Below are positions 61,001 to 64,000 of a DNA stretch of 64,000 bases, in pieces (position 1 is the stretch's first letter; the number at the start of each line of letters is the position of its first letter). The stretch covers positions 9,631,792 to 9,695,791 of the forward strand of contig NC_059487.1 of the NCBI RefSeq assembly GCF_018139145.2, given 5' to 3'. This stretch comes from Gymnogyps californianus. Lineage: Eukaryota; Chordata; Aves; Accipitriformes; Cathartidae. Both the position numbers and the translations under genes were made by a program. The notes under the pieces are model-generated. The model was not told the DNA's origin and did not search any database. It saw only the letters and a list, made by a program, of their open reading frames with translations.

Positions 61001-63370
61001 ATAGCTTCAAAATGACAGGATTCGATTGTGAAAAATACATAGTTTATAACGTGCAGTGCCTGATGGCCCCAAGTATTGGTAAAATTCCACAGTTAAATAG
61101 AACAAACAGTCTTAAATGTATTGGAAACAGATCCTCTTCAGGTATGCGCACATACATACCTGCAAAAAGGAGAGACAAGCACCTGCCTGGCAGAGGGATG
61201 CACCGTTCGTATCGACAGAAACTGGAAAGCTCAGTTGTTTAGAGCAGTTTTTGATTATTCCACCAGTATTTGCCCTAATGTTAAAACGGCTGTGATGTTA
61301 GGAGTTGTGTCCACTGAAAGTCATTTGTTAGTATTTATTTTCTTTCATCTTCCAGCTCCTGGAGTCTGGTGATTATGCAAGTGCCCAATATGCATTTTAA
61401 AAGGAAAATTTATTTTAAACTCCTTGCTATGGAGAACTAAGGAGCTTGAAAACATGCAGCCTAAAAGTTCTTATGCCAGAAGAAAAATGCCATGATTCTC
61501 AAAGTGACTGTTTTTAACATCTCATAATTTTCAGCTGGTCTCATGATTTTTGAATAAACAAGGTTGGCAATATTGCTTTTGAATGATTCTGATGATGAAC
61601 TGGTGTATGTGTCTGCATATATAGTTATATACGTACACACATACAATACCAGTATCCAAAATACATAACATAATGATGGAGTGGAGTTACGTGAATAGTA
61701 GCTCTGAATCTGTATTGCTATAAACAAAGTAGTTTTGAGAGATCAGACCATTGGTTCTTGAGGAATGGCTTTCAATTGAAGTTTTGTGGAGATTGTTTTT
61801 CGTGGCAATTAAATCTAGAAAGTTAATAGCCAGTAACTGTTCTTTAAAGTCTAAACACTTGCAAGACCTACGAGGAATGCACAGCCTACCTTTTTTTCAG
61901 ATATTATCAGGCTCAACTTTATTGAAAAAAATTTACAACTGGCAACATTAATGCTGTATTTTTATTGTATTAATGCAAATGAGATGCTGACTTCTTTCTT
62001 TCATCTCCATGGCTTGTATCTATTATAGCTGTATCTTATTCCGTTCTGTGTCTTTTCTCTCTGTGTTCTATGAACTGCTATCGTCTAATGATACTGAGGC
62101 TCATTAAAGTTACTCACAATGCTAAAGAGACTATGGGAAGCATCCTTAGCTCTAGATGGCTATAGAAAAGCAGATCTACTGAGTATATGGGGAAAACTAA
62201 CCCAGATCAACCCTTCCATTCCCATTTTGGGAAACCCTCAAAATTGATAGGTCAAACAGGAAGAAAAAACTTGCAGGAAGGACTGTGTACTGGAAAGAAC
62301 AGGTCATTTTTAATACACATCCCTACCTGACAAAGATAAAAAGCAGTAAAGTTTTAAGGAGCTTTCTGGCTCTTCCTGCATCTCTGTCAAAAGACTCATC
62401 TAATTGAAACGCCTGTTGTGCTTGTTTTTATGGATGTAAAAGAGAAAAGGGGCAATTTTGCACAAGGCCTAATATTGCAGCACAATATAATCAGAACTCT
62501 TTCTGGTTGCTCTTTAAGTCTCTCTGTTCATATAAAATTAAGACCCACTTATCTTAAATTGTAGTAAATCTCATTCAATATTGCTTTCATAACTTAAAAA
62601 ATGCTGTTACATATTCCCAAAGCAACTTTGCTGAAGTGATATTTGGTCTGTTTATGTGGAATCAGTGCAGAATTTCTATTGAAAAAAGAGCAGCACACAG
62701 TTCTTGTTTTTAATGAAAATAATTAAATTCTCTGGAATACCTTGATAACAAAGATTTTTTCTAGTGAAACTCTGCTTAGAGGAGATCAGAATGAAAATCT
62801 GCACATTGGTGCAGTTTGGTATGTGCAGACAACAAGCCTATTTCTATCACTCACCCTCCACTTGGATAGAAGTAATTTTTTTTTGGTAGAAAGATTTTAC
62901 TCTGAATTTTCCAGATATAAATAATTTTATGTGAATTACACTGGGAATCACCACCACAATTCGTAAGGTCTGCAATTTTCTTTGTACATATAGGAAGAAC
63001 TCATTTACCTCCCGCAGCGTGAGTGGACTTCACAGAAGAGAGCTAGATCTTTTCATGATGTACAGTTTTCTATTGAAGAAACATAACCTTATGCTATCTG
63101 GTATATTGGTCTACCAAAATTAATTTTTTTATGTGTTTTTCAGCCATGTCATAACATTTATAAGCACAGTACAAGTAGCATTACATTAACATGTGAAAGG
63201 AGAAAGAAGCTAAGTTACATTGATCATCTGTAGCATTAAATGCTAAAAAAATTAAAAGCTTTCCAGTGCTTTTGATTAGCTGCATGGTTCCTGCTCGTAT
63301 ATGTGTGCTTTGTTAGGAAGTGGAGTAAAATTTCTTCACACTTAGCACCTTTCTTCCAAGGATTTCTTAC

Positions 63371-63525
63371 TAATGCTATGTACTCCTCAGAATAACCCCA
63401 GGAAAGTAGAATATTTTTTCCCCATTTCACAGAAAGGCAAATTGAAGCCAGGAGGTATTAGCTGATTTGCTCAAGGTCAAACAGCATTCGCTCCTAATTC
63501 CCTGCTCTAGGTACTAGATCACATT
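63371..63525 (+). mobile_element. MIR-type SINE remnant in intron 1
   Basis: 'cagaataaccccaggaaag', 'tccccatttcacagaaaggcaaattgaagcc', 'gatttgctcaaggtcaaacagc', 'cctaattccctgctc' and 'ggtactagatcac' match the MIR 3' half in order. A unique GC-rich stretch follows it. Confidence 0.8.
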
Positions 63526-64000
63526 TCTATCATCAGCGCACTTCCAGGAGAGAAAGCTGGGCTGGAGGCTCAAGGCATCCACATGCCTGCTGCTGGGGTG
63601 AGAAAAGGGAGCAGCCCAGCTGGGGCACCGGGGAATTGGCTGTGGAGGGGAGCTGGAAAGGCAGTTTCATCCCTTCCGTGCAACTCCCCAAGGCGGAGGA
63701 GGCGGCACTTTTTCCTCGTGTCCAGGAGCTCCCCAAAGTGGGAGGACTCACAGTTAGAGAAAGCAGAGCTCTGTTAAGTCTATTAACAAGCCAAGGGATC
63801 TTTACTAGGCATTAGTTTTAGGCAGAATAATTTAAGTATTTTACCTTCCTTAAATTATCCTCAGATGCATTTTTGGTCAGTGATAAGTTTCAGGACCAGA
63901 GAATTTGGTTACAGTTACTTTTCCCACTATGTACTGTTCTACATTTCTTTGTCAGACCTGGGATCTAGCTTTGTACTTCTGACAGTATATAATGCATTGC

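Larger units (their letters stand above)
54662..64000 (+). other. TSHZ2: TSHZ2 intron 1 (5' part, continues past the window)
   Basis: Begins at the GTAAGG donor after the first coding exon. The first kilobase is pyrimidine-rich and GC-moderate (the tail of the CpG island), then composition falls to AT-rich. It contains a (GT)n tract, a dense motif cluster at 55703-55825, a MIR-like fragment with an adjoining MITE near 57.9-58.1 kb and a MIR at 63.4-63.5 kb. No second exon, acceptor joined to an open frame, or zinc-finger coding is present. A very long first intron is typical of TSHZ2 in vertebrates. A GC-rich unique segment follows the MIR at about 63540-63760. Confidence 0.8.

Overview
The window looks like a piece of a bird genome. 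It is AT-rich and repeat-poor, with no dense genes, operons or prokaryotic signals. The interspersed repeats I can recognise are CR1-clade LINE remnants, old MIR-type SINEs and short palindromic MITE-like elements, the mix expected of a sauropsid and most likely avian. The species cannot be told from this sequence.

I support one protein-coding exon. At 54622-54661 on the + strand there is a 40-base coding stub reading MPRRKQQAPKRAAG, which ends at a strong splice donor (CAG|GTAAGG). This matches the conserved first coding exon of the teashirt zinc-finger genes. The K at residue 10 and AAG at 12-14 fit TSHZ2 better than TSHZ1 or TSHZ3. The rest of the protein lies in a later exon beyond the right edge.

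Layout: (1) 1-53,100 is a gene desert holding repeats and several candidate enhancers. The best candidate, near 44.0-44.3 kb, carries three TGATTGAC sites plus flanking TGACAG half-sites (PBX/MEIS-type TALE homeodomain motifs). A GC-rich patch lies at 45.5-45.8 kb. (2) 53,130-54,660 is a CpG island with the probable promoter, 5' leader and first coding exon of TSHZ2. It contains long G-runs, a (GT/GC)n tract and, about 90 bases on, a complementary (CA)n tract, a purine-rich tract and a short upstream ORF. (3) 54,662-64,000 is the start of a long intron 1, with a compact motif cluster at 55.70-55.83 kb (two TCF-type sites, a PBX-HOX-type site, MEIS, RFX-like and CRE-like sites), a (GT)n tract and old SINE/MITE remnants.

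The open frames elsewhere are short, lack recognisable domains, and often overlap repeats or biased composition; I do not call them genes. No tRNA, rRNA or CRISPR array was seen. Repeat family names come from recognising consensus-like text by eye, not from a database search, and their edges are approximate.
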